The notes: a model not told the origin generated them from the letters alone. DNA of 64,000 nucleotides from an uncultured Pseudomonadota bacterium (GCA_903828595.1 CAIKMS010000015.1:1-64000), one strand, 5' to 3'; positions 1 to 9,940 are shown, counted from the stretch's first letter. Numbers and translations are program-made.

Positions 1-200
<200 letters not shown>

Positions 201-353
201 TATACTTGAAGAACAAAACCCCAAGCTCTTCCTGAACAAACTGACCCTTATCCCTTTCGAAGATAAGGAATTTTCAAATTGTCTAGGACGCTTGGAACTC
301 AACATTTGCGCTAATGCGCATGACGTGAGTCCCCACACAAGTTACCTGTCAAA

Positions 354-365
354 TTTTTAAACAGC
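354..365 (-). promoter_or_regulatory. rRNA leader boxA-like antitermination site
   Basis: The minus strand reads GCTGTTTAAAAA, close to the boxA core GCTCTTTAACAA, and some 15 bases further on has the TTGTGTGGGGACTC element that follows boxA in gammaproteobacterial rRNA leaders. It sits about 155 bases before the 16S 5' end. Leader RNA from about 201 to 420 otherwise holds no gene. Confidence 0.7.
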
Positions 366-427
366 GCCCGAAACGCTGGGCTTCGGGGGGTGGCGCTTAC
401 CTTTCAGTGAGCGCCGGAGAGCCAACT

Positions 428-455
428 AGTATGAACGGTTTTTAGTTTCCGTCAA
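428..455 (-). promoter_or_regulatory. rRNA operon promoter P2 (sigma-70)
   Basis: On the minus strand TTGACG (450-455) and CATACT (428-433) are separated by 16 bases. It lies between P1 and boxA, as the second promoter of tandem rRNA promoters does. Confidence 0.75.
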
Positions 456-556
456 CACCTTTTTCAAACTTTTTCGTTGTCGCGAACATTGAGTGGAAAC
501 CACTTTCGGCTACTGCGACACCGCCTTTCAGACGCGGTTTGCGTCGAAGGGCGCGC

Positions 557-584
557 AGTATATCCCGGTATGAAAGACTGTCAA
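557..584 (-). promoter_or_regulatory. rRNA operon promoter P1 (sigma-70)
   Basis: On the minus strand a perfect -35 TTGACA (579-584) and TATACT (557-562) are separated by 16 bases. They are followed by a GC-rich discriminator (GCGCGCCC), the hallmark of stringently controlled stable-RNA promoters. The tyrS stop codon is only about 45 bases upstream, so the rRNA operon starts almost directly behind tyrS. Confidence 0.85.
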
Positions 585-629
585 CAGTACCGTGACGCTT
601 TTTTTACTCGGATGACTACGGTTAAGTCG

Positions 630-1844
630 TTAACCCTTGTCGCTGGACGCTAAAGTGACTCGGCACACGCCGCGTTTACCCACCTGAAGCAGGTAAGTAC
701 CCGGGCTGGACAACGTTAATTCTCGATCATCCACCTTGTGCCCATCCACACGCACGGCTCCCTGGTCTAGCAACCGGTAGGCCGCTGAACTACTCGGCGC
801 CAATTGCGTTTCTTTCATAATGTTCGCCAGCTTCATTTCAGGCAGGACGCTGTGCAGTGTTAATTCGGGAACCTCGTCGGGCAAGGCGCCCTGGCTGAAT
901 CGGCGAATAAACTCATCACGCGCGGCCTCGCCGGCGCCTGGCCCACTAAAGCGATTGACCAATTCAATCGCGAGCTCAAACTTCACATCGCGGGGGTTGC
1001 GACCATCAACGACCGCCTGACGCAGTGCCGTAATTTCCGCCGTGCGACGGAACGACAGCAACTCGAAGTAGCGCCACATCAGGGTGTCTGAGATGGACAT
1101 TATCTTGCCAAACATGTCGCCAGCCGGCTCATTGATGCCGATGTAGTTGCCCAAGGATTTGGACATCTTCTGCACGCCATCCAGCCCCTCGAGTAGCGGC
1201 ATGGTCAGAACCACCTGCGGCTCTTGGCCGTAGGACTCTTGTAAGTGGCGCCCGACGAGCAGATTAAACTTCTGATCGGTGCCACCTAACTCTACGTCTG
1301 CCTTTAGGGCAACCGAGTCATAGCCTTGCACCAGGGGGTATAAAAACTCGTGCACAGCAATCGGTAACCCGCCTCGGTAGCGCTTTTCGAAATCATCACG
1401 CTCGAGCATGCGCGCGACCGTGTAGCGGGCCGACAGCTCGATTAATCCGGCCGCACCCAGTTGTGTCATCCAGCGCGAGTTGAAGTCGATCCGTGTGCGT
1501 TGCGGATCGAGAATTTTAAATATTTGCTGCTGGTAGGTGCGCGCGTTAGCGGCAATCTCATCGGGAGTAAGCCTGGGTCGAGTTGCGCTTTTCCCGGTGG
1601 GATCGCCAATCATCCCGGTAAAATCGCCGATCAAAAAGATCACCTCGTGGCCGAGCTCCTGAAATTGGCGCATCTTATTGATAAGCACCGTATGGCCGAG
1701 GTGTAAATCCGGTGCTGTAGGGTCAAACCCGGCTTTTACGCGCAGCGGCACACCGCGGGCTAATTTGCGCTGCAAATCCGCTTCCAGCAGGATTTCCTGC
1801 GTACCGCGTCGTAACTCCACCAACTGTTCTGCCGCAGACTCCAT
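630..1844 (-). CDS. tyrS: Tyrosyl-tRNA synthetase
   Basis: Class I aminoacyl-tRNA synthetase that charges tRNA-Tyr in the cytosol. The product shows the HIGH-type signature HLGH near residue 48, the KMSKS signature near residue 230, and a C-terminal S4-like RNA-binding segment. I chose the ATG at 1844 (404 residues), which has a GGGGG ribosome-binding stretch just upstream; the frame also opens at a TTG 15 bases earlier, which would place the start within that GG-rich stretch. It is divergent from the M23 peptidase gene and immediately precedes the rRNA promoters in the same direction, an order also seen in Pseudomonas. Confidence 0.97.
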   Translation of the reverse strand: MESAAEQLVELRRGTQEILLEADLQRKLARGVPLRVKAGFDPTAPDLHLGHTVLINKMRQFQELGHEVIFLIGDFTGMIGDPTGKSATRPRLTPDEIAANARTYQQQIFKILDPQRTRIDFNSRWMTQLGAAGLIELSARYTVARMLERDDFEKRYRGGLPIAVHEFLYPLVQGYDSVALKADVELGGTDQKFNLLVGRHLQESYGQEPQVVLTMPLLEGLDGVQKMSKSLGNYIGINEPAGDMFGKIMSISDTLMWRYFELLSFRRTAEITALRQAVVDGRNPRDVKFELAIELVNRFSGPGAGEAARDEFIRRFSQGALPDEVPELTLHSVLPEMKLANIMKETQLAPSSSAAYRLLDQGAVRVDGHKVDDRELTLSSPGTYLLQVGKRGVCRVTLASSDKG

Positions 1845-2079
1845 AACACCCCCAGACAACGAAGGCCGTCAATGTAGGGGGCGGCGCCGTTTCACGCAAA
1901 CCCCTCACGCTAGCTTGCGCCAAAGGCCACCCCACCACGATCGGACCGCTGACGGGCGCTGCGGGGCGGGCCCGACGTCACCGTTCGGAGCAGACTTAAT
2001 GTTTTAGGCCTTGACCGACCGCCCCGAGCTACGTAGCTTTTGCAATCCGGTCGGGTCCCTGACTTTTAAAGGCTACGGT

Positions 2080-3408
2080 TTGCAAAACAACCCCTTCAAC
2101 GATGAAACCACAGAGTCCCCCGCGGTGCCGGCGATTGGCCCACTGCGACCTTTGTTGCGCCCCTCGCTGAAGTTCGCCTTGGCAGCTACCTTATCGGTGG
2201 GCGCGGCTTTTTCCTGGTTAAACAGCCATCCGCCCCTAAAAACCACTCGCTTGCCGGCGCCGATCAACGCGTCAGCCGATCCGGCGGCAACGCCCGCGCC
2301 GAGCCTGCTGCAGCGCGCTATCGCGGTAACGGTGCGGCCTAATGACACGCTGGATGGCATATTCAGGCGCTTAAAGCTGTCGGTGGATGATTTGGCGGTG
2401 GTTCGCAACCTGCCCGGCATTCGCCAGAGTCTGGACTTCCTTCATCCGGGGGATGTCATTAACTTGAACCTGCTGAACGGTTCGCTCGCGTCGCTGGAGC
2501 GTCGGGTCAATGACCGACAGACACTGACCGTAGCGCGTAGCCCCCAAGGCAATTTTGCGGCCCATATCGTGGAGAACACGCTGGATATTCGACCCTCACC
2601 TTTGCACGGTGAGATCGTCTCGAGTTTATTCCGCTCAGTGAACGATGCCGGCGCCACCGATGCTGTGGCCGCCCAACTCGCGGAAATTTTCCGCTACGAC
2701 ATCGATTTTGCCCAAGAACTGCAGGGTGGCGACCAGTTTACGGTGGTGCTGGAGAAGGTTTATCGCGACGGCAAGTTCGTCCACGACGGGGACATTCTTG
2801 CCGCTGAGTTCATCAACAACGGCAAAACCTACCGCGCGGTTCGCTACACCACACCGGACGGCCACAGCGACTACTACACGCCTGAAGGCAAGTCGTTACG
2901 CAAAGCATTCCTGCGCGCGCCGGTGGAGTTTTCGCATATCAGCTCCGGCTTCGGTCTGCGATGGCACCCCATTCTTAACCACATGCGCGCTCACAAAGGC
3001 ATCGACTACGCCGCACCCACCGGCACTCCGATTCGGGCCGCCGGCGATGGCAGCGTCAAGTTCCGGGGCATCCAGTCCGGGTACGGCAATGTGATCATTC
3101 TGAACCACTCGGGCGATGTGCAAACGCTCTACGGCCACATGTCAGGCTTTGGGGCCGGCATGGCGGTGGGCCGCCACGTCCATCAAGGTGAGCTCATTGG
3201 CTACGTGGGTCAGACCGGTATGGCCACCGGACCGCATCTGCACTACGAATACCGAGTACACGGGGAACACCGCAACCCGGCCGGCATCAAAGCCTTACCG
3301 ACCGAGCCCATTGCTGCCTCGCAGCGCGCAAGCTTCGATAAACGTAGCGCGGCCCTGCTGGCGCAGTTGGATAACGCGCGTCAGGCTACGCATCTGGCCG
3401 CCCGCTGA
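2080..3408 (+). CDS. M23-family murein endopeptidase, OapA-like
   Basis: Predicted peptidoglycan DD-endopeptidase anchored in the inner membrane and facing the periplasm. There is one membrane segment near the N-terminus, then a LysM/opacity-like region (an 'NDTLDGIFRRL' repeat typical of the OapA/YebA group) and a C-terminal M23 domain with zinc ligands in HKGIDY and the HLHYE motif. The start is uncertain: TTG at 2080 has AAAGG seven bases upstream, while TTG at 2011 would add 23 residues with a poor ribosome site. It precedes anmK by 20 bases and is probably cotranscribed with it, which fits a shared cell-wall turnover role. Family members include MepM; I do not assign that name. Confidence 0.9.
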   Translation: MQNNPFNDETTESPAVPAIGPLRPLLRPSLKFALAATLSVGAAFSWLNSHPPLKTTRLPAPINASADPAATPAPSLLQRAIAVTVRPNDTLDGIFRRLKLSVDDLAVVRNLPGIRQSLDFLHPGDVINLNLLNGSLASLERRVNDRQTLTVARSPQGNFAAHIVENTLDIRPSPLHGEIVSSLFRSVNDAGATDAVAAQLAEIFRYDIDFAQELQGGDQFTVVLEKVYRDGKFVHDGDILAAEFINNGKTYRAVRYTTPDGHSDYYTPEGKSLRKAFLRAPVEFSHISSGFGLRWHPILNHMRAHKGIDYAAPTGTPIRAAGDGSVKFRGIQSGYGNVIILNHSGDVQTLYGHMSGFGAGMAVGRHVHQGELIGYVGQTGMATGPHLHYEYRVHGEHRNPAGIKALPTEPIAASQRASFDKRSAALLAQLDNARQATHLAAR

Positions 3409-3428
3409 AGCCGAGCGGGAGTGATCCG

Positions 3429-4538
3429 TTGACGGATTCGCTGTATCTGGGGCTCATATCCGGCACCAGCATGGACGGCATCGACGCGGTGATCCTAAAG
3501 ACGGGCGCTTCGGCGCAAGTCATAGCCAGCTCACTCACCCCGTACAGCCCGCAACTCAAGGCCCGCCTGAACCAACTGGTAACTCAAGGTCAGGGCAGCC
3601 TCGATGAGTTAGGCGAGCTGTCTGTGGCCGTCGGTGTGGAGTTCGCCGCGGCGGCGAACGCGCTGCTCGCCCAGGCAAATCTCTCATCGCGTGCGATTAC
3701 CGCCATCGGCAGTCACGGGCAGACCGTACGGCACGGCGCGAATCGCGCCTTGCCGTTCAGCTTGCAGATTGGTGATCCGAACACGATCGCTGAGCGTACC
3801 GGCATCACCACGGTCGCGGACTTCCGGGGCCGCGACTTGGCCGCCGGAGGGCAAGGCGCTCCGCTGTTACCGGCGTTTCATCAGTGCGTATTGAGTAGCC
3901 CGAATGAAACACGGGCAGTTCTCAACCTCGGTGGGATTGCCAACATCACCCTGCTGCATCGTGATGGCAGTGTCTTAGGTTTTGATACCGGACCCGCCAA
4001 CTGTCTGATGGACCTGTGGTACGCCGAGCACGGCTTAGGCACTCACGATCCCGGTGGCCAATGGGCCGCTACCGGTCAGATCGATGCCACCTTACTGGCT
4101 CGCCTGCGAAGTGAGCCCTACTTTGCACAACCCGCGCCCAAAAGCACGGGCCGAGAGCTGTTTGACCGAGGTTGGTTAGCCGCCCACGCCGGCGATGCCT
4201 TAGAGCACCGCAATGCCGCCGATATACAGGCCACCTTAGCGGAACTCACTGCGATGACAGTCGCCGATCAGCTACCGTCGGGCATCGATAGACCAAGCCA
4301 CTTGCTGTGCTGTGGAGGAGGGGTGCACAACCGTCACCTCATGCAACGACTGCAACATCATTTACCTGATCTATCGGTGGAGTCGACGGCGATGTTTGGC
4401 TTGGACCCAGACTTCATCGAAGCCGCAGGCTTTGCCTGGTTAGCCAGTCGTACCATCGACGGGTTATCAGGCAATCTTCCACAGGTCACGGGTGCGCGTG
4501 GCGCGCGGCGATTAGGCGCTATCTACCCGGCCCAGTAG
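3429..4538 (+). CDS. anmK: 1,6-anhydro-N-acetylmuramic acid kinase
   Basis: Phosphorylates and hydrolyses anhydro-MurNAc released during peptidoglycan turnover, giving MurNAc-6-phosphate for recycling. The N-terminal GTSMDGIDAV motif is diagnostic of the family, and the sugar-kinase-fold segments (LNLGGIANIT, GFDTGPANCLMD, CGGGVHN) are all present. At 369 residues it has the usual length. The start is a TTG at 3429 with GGGAG about nine bases upstream. It follows the M23 peptidase gene closely. AmpD, an earlier step of the same pathway, is encoded elsewhere in this window. Confidence 0.96.
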   Translation: MTDSLYLGLISGTSMDGIDAVILKTGASAQVIASSLTPYSPQLKARLNQLVTQGQGSLDELGELSVAVGVEFAAAANALLAQANLSSRAITAIGSHGQTVRHGANRALPFSLQIGDPNTIAERTGITTVADFRGRDLAAGGQGAPLLPAFHQCVLSSPNETRAVLNLGGIANITLLHRDGSVLGFDTGPANCLMDLWYAEHGLGTHDPGGQWAATGQIDATLLARLRSEPYFAQPAPKSTGRELFDRGWLAAHAGDALEHRNAADIQATLAELTAMTVADQLPSGIDRPSHLLCCGGGVHNRHLMQRLQHHLPDLSVESTAMFGLDPDFIEAAGFAWLASRTIDGLSGNLPQVTGARGARRLGAIYPAQ

Positions 4539-4606
4539 CCACGGCAAACTGCGACCTAAAGTTTACGGTAGACTTTTGGTTCTGACGAAATTTCAAGGGT
4601 GACGGC

Positions 4607-6757
4607 GTGGAAGAAATCCAAGAACAATACCGTGTCGAAACAACTATGGCGCCTCATGAGGCGGATCACGCGGCGGATCATAAGGCGATCAACTTAAGCT
4701 CCCCTGAGTTTTACATCAATCGTGAGCTGTCTTTTTTAGAGTTCAACCAGCGTGTATTGGATCTGGCCAAAGACGAGACTGTACCCTTGCTCGAGCGGGC
4801 TAAATTTCTTTCCATTAGCTGTTCTAATTTAGATGAGTTTTTTGAAGTCCGGGTCGCAAGCCTTAAAGAGCAACAAGAGCTCGGTGCTGTCGCCTTAGGG
4901 CAGGATAACCAGCCCGTTGCCGATCAACTAGCCGCAATCCGCGCTCGTACCATGACCATGGTTGATGAGCAGTATCGAGTTTTAAATTACGTACTGGTGC
5001 CCGCTTTGATCAAGCAGGGCATTAATCTGGCCAGACTGCCCAAACTCACCAGTGCACAATCGGCCACCCTGGAAAAGTATTTCGAGGCCGAAGTCGAACC
5101 GGTGTTATCGCCATTAGCCTTAGATCCGGCGCGCCCCTTTCCGAAAATCCAGAATAAGAGCCTTAATTTTATTGTGCGCTTGGAAGGTACCGACGCGTTC
5201 GGTCGAGACAGCCATTTGGCGATCGTCCAAGTACCGCGCTCGCTGCCCCGCGTTGTACCCATTCAAAACAACAAGCATGAAGCGACGGTCACCCACGTCT
5301 GTTACCTGTCGACGGTGATTCATCGTTGGATTCAGAAACTCTTTGAAGGCATGAAGGTCGTGGGCTGCTGGCAGTTCCGCGTGACCCGCAATTCCGACCT
5401 ATTCGTAGACGATGAGGAAGTCGACGATTTACGTCGCGCCGTCGAGGGCGAACTGTTGGAGCACCGCCGTTTCGGCCAAGAAGTCCGGCTAGAAACAGCC
5501 CACGACTGCCCTGCCGATCTCACTGACTTCCTGCTGGACCAATTTCATCTGACTGCGGCCGACCTTTATCAAGTCCGCGGCCCGGTCAATCTGAACCGTT
5601 TAATGGGCCTTTACGACCTGATCGACAGGCCAGACCTTAAATACCCTCACTTCACGGCCGGCCAACCGCCACGCCTGAGCGCCGATACCAATATTTTTGA
5701 TGTGATTCGTGAGCGCGACATCATCGTTCATCACCCGTATCAGTCATTTACGCCCGTCTCTGACTTCATCCGCCAGGCATCACGAGATCCTGACGTCTTG
5801 GCCATCAAGCAGACCTTGTATCGCTCCGGCTCCGACTCCTCAGTGGTCAGTGCTTTAGTCGACGCCGCGCGCAATGGCAAAGACGTCACGGTGATTATCG
5901 AACTGATGGCGCGTTTTGATGAAGCGGCCAACCTAGAGCTGGCGCGGCGACTGCAAGAAGCCGGCGCTCACGTGATGTACGGCGTGGTGGGCTATAAAAC
6001 CCATGCCAAGCTGATTATGGTGGTGCGCCGCGAAACCGGCGGACTGCGTCGATATTGCCACCTGGGTACGGGTAATTATCACGCTCGCACGGCACGCCTT
6101 TACACCGACTACGGGCTATTCACCTGTGACCCGGAAATTGGTCAGGATATGCATGAGCTGTTTCTGCAAATGACCAGCCTGACGCAACAGCCCAAGCTCA
6201 AAAAACTGTTGCAGTCACCCTTCACCCTGCATGGCGCCCTGATCGAGAAAATCGCCCGAGAAAGTGAGCACGCTCGTGGTGGCCGACCAGCGAAAATCAT
6301 CGCCAAAATGAATTCGCTCATCGAGCCTAAGATCATTGAGGCGCTTTACCAAGCATCACGCGCGGGTGTGCAGATTGACCTGATCGTGCGTGGCATCTGT
6401 GCGTTGAAGCCAGGAGTCCCCGGAGTGTCTGACAACATCCGTGTGCGATCCATTGTCGGGCGGTTTTTAGAGCACTCCCGCGTCTATTATTTTCATAACC
6501 ACGGTGCCGCTGAACTATGGTGCGCGAGTGCCGACTGGATGGAGCGCAACTTCTTTCGCCGCATCGAAGTCGCCTTCCCTATTCAGGTGGAAGCCTATCG
6601 CGAGCGCATCATCCGTGATCTAGAAGGCTATCTGGCCGACAACGTCAACGCGTGGCAACTACAGGCCAATGGCCGCTACACGCGGCAAACTCCGCCGGAG
6701 GGCGTGGAGGCGTTTAATGCCCAATCAGCACTGCTTGCCGACCTTGCCGGGAGTTAA
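4607..6757 (+). CDS. ppk: Polyphosphate kinase 1
   Basis: Makes inorganic polyphosphate from ATP reversibly at the cytoplasmic face of the membrane. The four-domain PPK1 layout is visible: the N-terminal FYINRELSFLEFNQRVL motif, then the two phospholipase-D-like C-terminal domains with the catalytic histidines in KTHAK (near residue 469) and HLGTGNYH (near residue 487). The GTG start at 4607 has AAGGGTGA upstream; an ATG 27 codons in is a weaker alternative. It converges on ppx, and the two stop codons share the tetramer TTAA. The synthesis and degradation enzymes are thus encoded tail to tail rather than in one operon. Confidence 0.97.
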   Translation: MEEIQEQYRVETTMAPHEADHAADHKAINLSSPEFYINRELSFLEFNQRVLDLAKDETVPLLERAKFLSISCSNLDEFFEVRVASLKEQQELGAVALGQDNQPVADQLAAIRARTMTMVDEQYRVLNYVLVPALIKQGINLARLPKLTSAQSATLEKYFEAEVEPVLSPLALDPARPFPKIQNKSLNFIVRLEGTDAFGRDSHLAIVQVPRSLPRVVPIQNNKHEATVTHVCYLSTVIHRWIQKLFEGMKVVGCWQFRVTRNSDLFVDDEEVDDLRRAVEGELLEHRRFGQEVRLETAHDCPADLTDFLLDQFHLTAADLYQVRGPVNLNRLMGLYDLIDRPDLKYPHFTAGQPPRLSADTNIFDVIRERDIIVHHPYQSFTPVSDFIRQASRDPDVLAIKQTLYRSGSDSSVVSALVDAARNGKDVTVIIELMARFDEAANLELARRLQEAGAHVMYGVVGYKTHAKLIMVVRRETGGLRRYCHLGTGNYHARTARLYTDYGLFTCDPEIGQDMHELFLQMTSLTQQPKLKKLLQSPFTLHGALIEKIARESEHARGGRPAKIIAKMNSLIEPKIIEALYQASRAGVQIDLIVRGICALKPGVPGVSDNIRVRSIVGRFLEHSRVYYFHNHGAAELWCASADWMERNFFRRIEVAFPIQVEAYRERIIRDLEGYLADNVNAWQLQANGRYTRQTPPEGVEAFNAQSALLADLAGS

Positions 6758-8259
6758 AAGACCCGCAAGCGAAAACCCGTCGCACGCAGGAATTCCACCT
6801 CGTGAATCAGGTCAGCGGCCGATAGTGGGTGGTCTTTAAGCCAGTCGCGCGGCAGGTGAATTTCCAGCGATCGCGGCCGTGCGATCGCTCGCACCGGCGG
6901 CAACGGGCTTTGGAAGCGGCCGCGATGTAGCACCACGGATAAGCGCAGCAGCACAATCAAATACAGCGCTTTGGTATGCCATGGCGGCAGCAACTCTTCC
7001 GCACGATCCAAGGCCAACTTACGCCGGTGGCTCCCCACTAGGCAGGCTAATAATTGCTGCTCTTCTCGCGGGAAGCCCGGCATGTCGGCATGCTCTAGCA
7101 AATACGCCCCGTGCTTGTGGTGACTGGAATGGGAAATATCCAAACCGATCTCGTGCAGCCGGGCTGCCCAGCGAAGCACCGATTCAGCTAAAGGATCGGT
7201 CAACGACCAGCTGTCTTCGACCTGGCGCAGAAAAGAGATGACGGTGGCCTCCACACGCTCGGACTGCTCGATGTCCACGTGAAAGCGTGCGGCCATCGAA
7301 CGCACGCTGCGCTCGCGCGAATCCTCGTCGGTGTAACGGCCGATCATGTCGTAGAGCAGACCTTCACGCAGTGCCCCATCCGCGATGGCTAGCTGCTCAA
7401 GGCCTAATGACTTAAATACCGCCGACAAAATCGCCAGTCCACCGGGAAACACCGGCCAGCGCTCTTCATTCAGAGACGAAAAACCGGCATCTCGAACCTG
7501 GCCCGCACGAATCAACCGTTCTCGCACGGCCGCTAATCCCTCGGGCGTAATGAAATTTGCACCCGGATCCAATTCGCGAATCACATCAGAAATGGCGCGA
7601 ATACTCCCCGAGCTGCCCACCGCCTGCGTCCATCCCAGCGCGCGAAAGGGGGCTTGTATAGGCTCCAGCTCCACTTCGCAGTGCACGATCGCTCGTTCAA
7701 AACGCTTGGCTGAAACTCGCCCGTCAGCAAAATGTTGCAAGGACAAACCCACGCAGCCCATGTACAGGCTCTCCAGTAAGCGCGGCTCATAGCCCTCGCC
7801 CACCACACACTCGGTGCTGCCACCGCCGATATCAACGACCAGTCGCCGCCCCACCCCTAAAGGCATGGTGTGCGTGACCCCGCTGTAAATCAGGCGCGCC
7901 TCTTCGATACCGGAAATAATTTCGATGGGGTGACCCAAAGCGGCTCGAGCGCGCTCCAGAAAGCCGGCCTTACGCCGGGCTTTGCGCAAGGTGTTGGTGC
8001 CTACCACGCGCACCGACTCGGCACGCATTGTGCGCAGCCGCTGGCCAAAGCGCTCCAGGGCGCCAATGGCACGATTCTCGGCCTCTTTGTCTAATCGACC
8101 TTGCGTATCTAGGCCCGCGGCCAGCCGCACCATCTCACGCAGGCGATCGACCACAGTGATTTGGCCGTGCGAGTAGCGAGCAACAATCATGTGAAAGCTG
8201 TTTGACCCCAGATCAACAGCCGCGAGCACATCGGGGACTTTTACGGGAGTTCGGGGCAT
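6754..8259 (-). CDS. ppx: Exopolyphosphatase (Ppx/GppA family)
   Basis: Processively hydrolyses polyphosphate ends and may also hydrolyse pppGpp. The N-terminal actin-fold phosphatase motif (AAVDLGSNSFHM), the second phosphate loop (VVDIGGGSTE) and the C-terminal HD-like helical region (HEIGLDISHSSHHKHGAYL) are seen. The ATG at 8259 (501 residues) has GTGGGA about eight bases upstream; a GTG 30 bases earlier is also in frame. It is convergent with ppk over the last four bases. Confidence 0.96.
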   Translation of the reverse strand: MPRTPVKVPDVLAAVDLGSNSFHMIVARYSHGQITVVDRLREMVRLAAGLDTQGRLDKEAENRAIGALERFGQRLRTMRAESVRVVGTNTLRKARRKAGFLERARAALGHPIEIISGIEEARLIYSGVTHTMPLGVGRRLVVDIGGGSTECVVGEGYEPRLLESLYMGCVGLSLQHFADGRVSAKRFERAIVHCEVELEPIQAPFRALGWTQAVGSSGSIRAISDVIRELDPGANFITPEGLAAVRERLIRAGQVRDAGFSSLNEERWPVFPGGLAILSAVFKSLGLEQLAIADGALREGLLYDMIGRYTDEDSRERSVRSMAARFHVDIEQSERVEATVISFLRQVEDSWSLTDPLAESVLRWAARLHEIGLDISHSSHHKHGAYLLEHADMPGFPREEQQLLACLVGSHRRKLALDRAEELLPPWHTKALYLIVLLRLSVVLHRGRFQSPLPPVRAIARPRSLEIHLPRDWLKDHPLSAADLIHEVEFLRATGFRLRVF

Positions 8260-8305
8260 AGATATTCCCACAGGGTGGCGCCCGGCCACCCCTGCATCAA
8301 ACTAA

Positions 8306-8321
8306 GCCGCTACTAAGCGGC
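8306..8321 (-). terminator. Short stem-loop over the erpA stop codon
   Basis: On the minus strand GCCGCT-TAGT-AGCGGC forms a six-base-pair stem whose loop holds the erpA stop codon. Only a weak T-rich tail follows, so termination is uncertain. Confidence 0.3.
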
Positions 8322-8681
8322 GAACGAGGAACCGCAACCGCAGGTGGTTTTCGCGTTGGGATTGCGGATGACGAACTGTGCGCCTTCCAGGCCTTCGCGG
8401 TAATCGATCTCAGCGCCGTTCAGGTACTGAAAACTAGCCGGATCCACAATCAGAGTAACGCCCTGATTTTCCACGGTGGTGTCACCGTCTTCGATCGTCT
8501 CATCGAAGGTAAAGCCGTATTGAAAACCGGAGCAGCCACCGCCCTGCACGTAGACTCGAAGTTTCAGCGCGGGATTGGCTTCCTCACGAATCAACTCGCC
8601 GACCTTGTTGGCGGCAGCGTCGGTGAACAGTAACGGCAGGTCTGATGCGCCGGCCGTCAAAGAAACAGTATTAACGCTCAT
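8313..8681 (-). CDS. erpA: Iron-sulfur cluster insertion protein ErpA
   Basis: A-type carrier that delivers Fe-S clusters to apoproteins in the cytosol. The three conserved cysteines are present: one in [10 protein letters not shown] near residue 50 and two in the terminal CGCGSSF. The length of 122 residues is normal. The ATG has GGGAAG five bases upstream. The grouping of erpA with anmK, the M23 peptidase and tyrS matches Pseudomonas, although here ppk and ppx are inserted. The long, conserved N-terminus ([15 protein letters not shown]) favours ErpA over IscA. Confidence 0.94.
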   Translation of the reverse strand: MSVNTVSLTAGASDLPLLFTDAAANKVGELIREEANPALKLRVYVQGGGCSGFQYGFTFDETIEDGDTTVENQGVTLIVDPASFQYLNGAEIDYREGLEGAQFVIRNPNAKTTCGCGSSFAA

Positions 8682-8745
8682 AAGAGCTTCCCAAATTCGG
8701 TTAGTAGATGAAGTCTAGGCCCGGCTTTGCACGCGGTCAAAGGCA

Positions 8746-9450
8746 TTAACCCGCGTCGACTTTCCATAGTGCACTGTGCCTGAGTACCGTCGGCGCGCCG
8801 CGCGTGCGAGCCTCGATCTGCAGGCGCGCAGGCTTCACATCTGCAGGCACATCAAATGAGGCACTGAGCTCCTGGAAGGCCTTGAAAGAATAGGGAATTT
8901 CACTATGTGCCGAGCTGCCACCAAAGACTATAGGCAGGCTCACCGCGTGCCCAGCACGCACCCCTTCCAAGCGTATCGTTAAGCCCCCGGAGATTTCAGC
9001 AGCCGGCTTAGGTGCCTGAATGAGCATGATTCGCAGCCGATAGTTCTGCGGTTTTACGCCCGCCAGCACCTGAACCCGCAAAATGTTGAGCCCCGCCGCG
9101 GAGTCACCGGGGCTGACAATATTTCGATAAAAGGTGAGCTCTTGAGCCTGTTCCTCGATTTTCGCCTGCAATCCGTCCTGCGCCGCCGCTAACTGCGCGC
9201 TGGCCGCCTGATCCACCTGGCGAGCGACCTCCAGCGCCGCTAGCCGGGATTGCAGCTCTTGCGCGGTTTTATTGGCACGCTCTAGTGCCGGGTCTGGCAA
9301 GCCCAACATTCGAGACGCCACGCCCCCGGAAGAGCCGGCCGATATGCGTCCAACCGCAAAGGCCAGGAACAGGGCAACCAGCAAGCCTGCCGCCCCTAGA
9401 ACCCACAGGCGCCTGGATCCCGCCTGAACTCGGTGCATCAACTCTGTCAT
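8746..9450 (-). CDS. Membrane-anchored coiled-coil protein, DUF6776-like
   Basis: A 234-residue protein of unknown function. A short cytoplasmic N-terminus is followed by one membrane helix (residues about 15-35), an Ala/Gln-rich coiled coil (residues about 55-105), then a beta-rich domain likely in the periplasm. Proteins of this layout lie beside erpA in Pseudomonas and are filed under DUF6776; I recognise it by context and architecture rather than by a catalytic motif. It is 64 bases upstream of erpA in the same direction and probably cotranscribed with it. Confidence 0.8.
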   Translation of the reverse strand: MTELMHRVQAGSRRLWVLGAAGLLVALFLAFAVGRISAGSSGGVASRMLGLPDPALERANKTAQELQSRLAALEVARQVDQAASAQLAAAQDGLQAKIEEQAQELTFYRNIVSPGDSAAGLNILRVQVLAGVKPQNYRLRIMLIQAPKPAAEISGGLTIRLEGVRAGHAVSLPIVFGGSSAHSEIPYSFKAFQELSASFDVPADVKPARLQIEARTRGAPTVLRHSALWKVDAG

Positions 9451-9518
9451 AGGCTACAGCATGCACTGCTTGGCATTACATTCGCTAGACTAGCGGCCAA
9501 CAAGGGGATGGCGACACT

Positions 9519-9940
9519 ATGCTTCTGATCAAAGCCTTACACGTGATCTTCATGGTGACTTGGTTGCGGGTCTTTTTTACCTGCCGCGACTGTTTGTCTA
9601 TCACGCCGACACGGTAGATGACATAAGTCTTAATCGCTTTAAGGTCATGGAGCGCCGCCTTTACACCATCATGTCGTTAGGGATGATGCTGACCGTGACC
9701 TTCGGCCTATGCCTGCTGTGGCTGGAACCTGAAATTCTGCGGTTACCCTGGATGCACGTAAAACTGACGCTGGTGGTCTGCCTCATTGGCTACCACCTCT
9801 GGTGCCGGCAACTGGTTGGCGCTTTTGCGCGAGATCAAAATCGACACAGCGCCACCTGGTACCGTTACTTCAACGAGGCTCCGTCGTTGTTGCTGATCGG
9901 GATCGTGGTACTCGTGATCGTGCGCCCGTTCGGCGGTTAG
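9519..9940 (+). pseudogene. hemJ: Protoporphyrinogen IX oxidase HemJ, frameshifted as read
   Basis: HemJ is a small heme-binding membrane protein that oxidises protoporphyrinogen IX in heme synthesis. Reading from ATG 9519 gives the family N-terminus MLLIKALHVIFMVTW, then the frame breaks. From 9560 another frame continues the family sequence AGLFYLPRLFVYHA and runs to TAG 9940. Restoring one T in TGGTTGCGG (9561-9569) would give a continuous product of about 140 residues. Without it, the first frame stops at 9615 after 32 codons. All later family segments, including the ERRLYTIM region and three further membrane helices, are intact. This could be a sequencing or assembly error or a recent mutation. 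The last 71 bases overlap rppH on the opposite strand. Confidence 0.88.

Noticed and set aside
201-629. tRNA gene in the rRNA leader region
   Set aside because: No cloverleaf or T-arm motif was seen; the stretch is explained by two promoters, boxA and leader.
2011-2079. Longer N-terminus for the M23 peptidase from TTG 2011
   Set aside because: The extra 23 residues look random and the ribosome site is poor compared with AAAGG before TTG 2080.
6754-6757. Shared TTAA at the ppk and ppx stop codons
   Set aside because: It is real but simply reflects tight convergent packing; no regulatory meaning can be supported.
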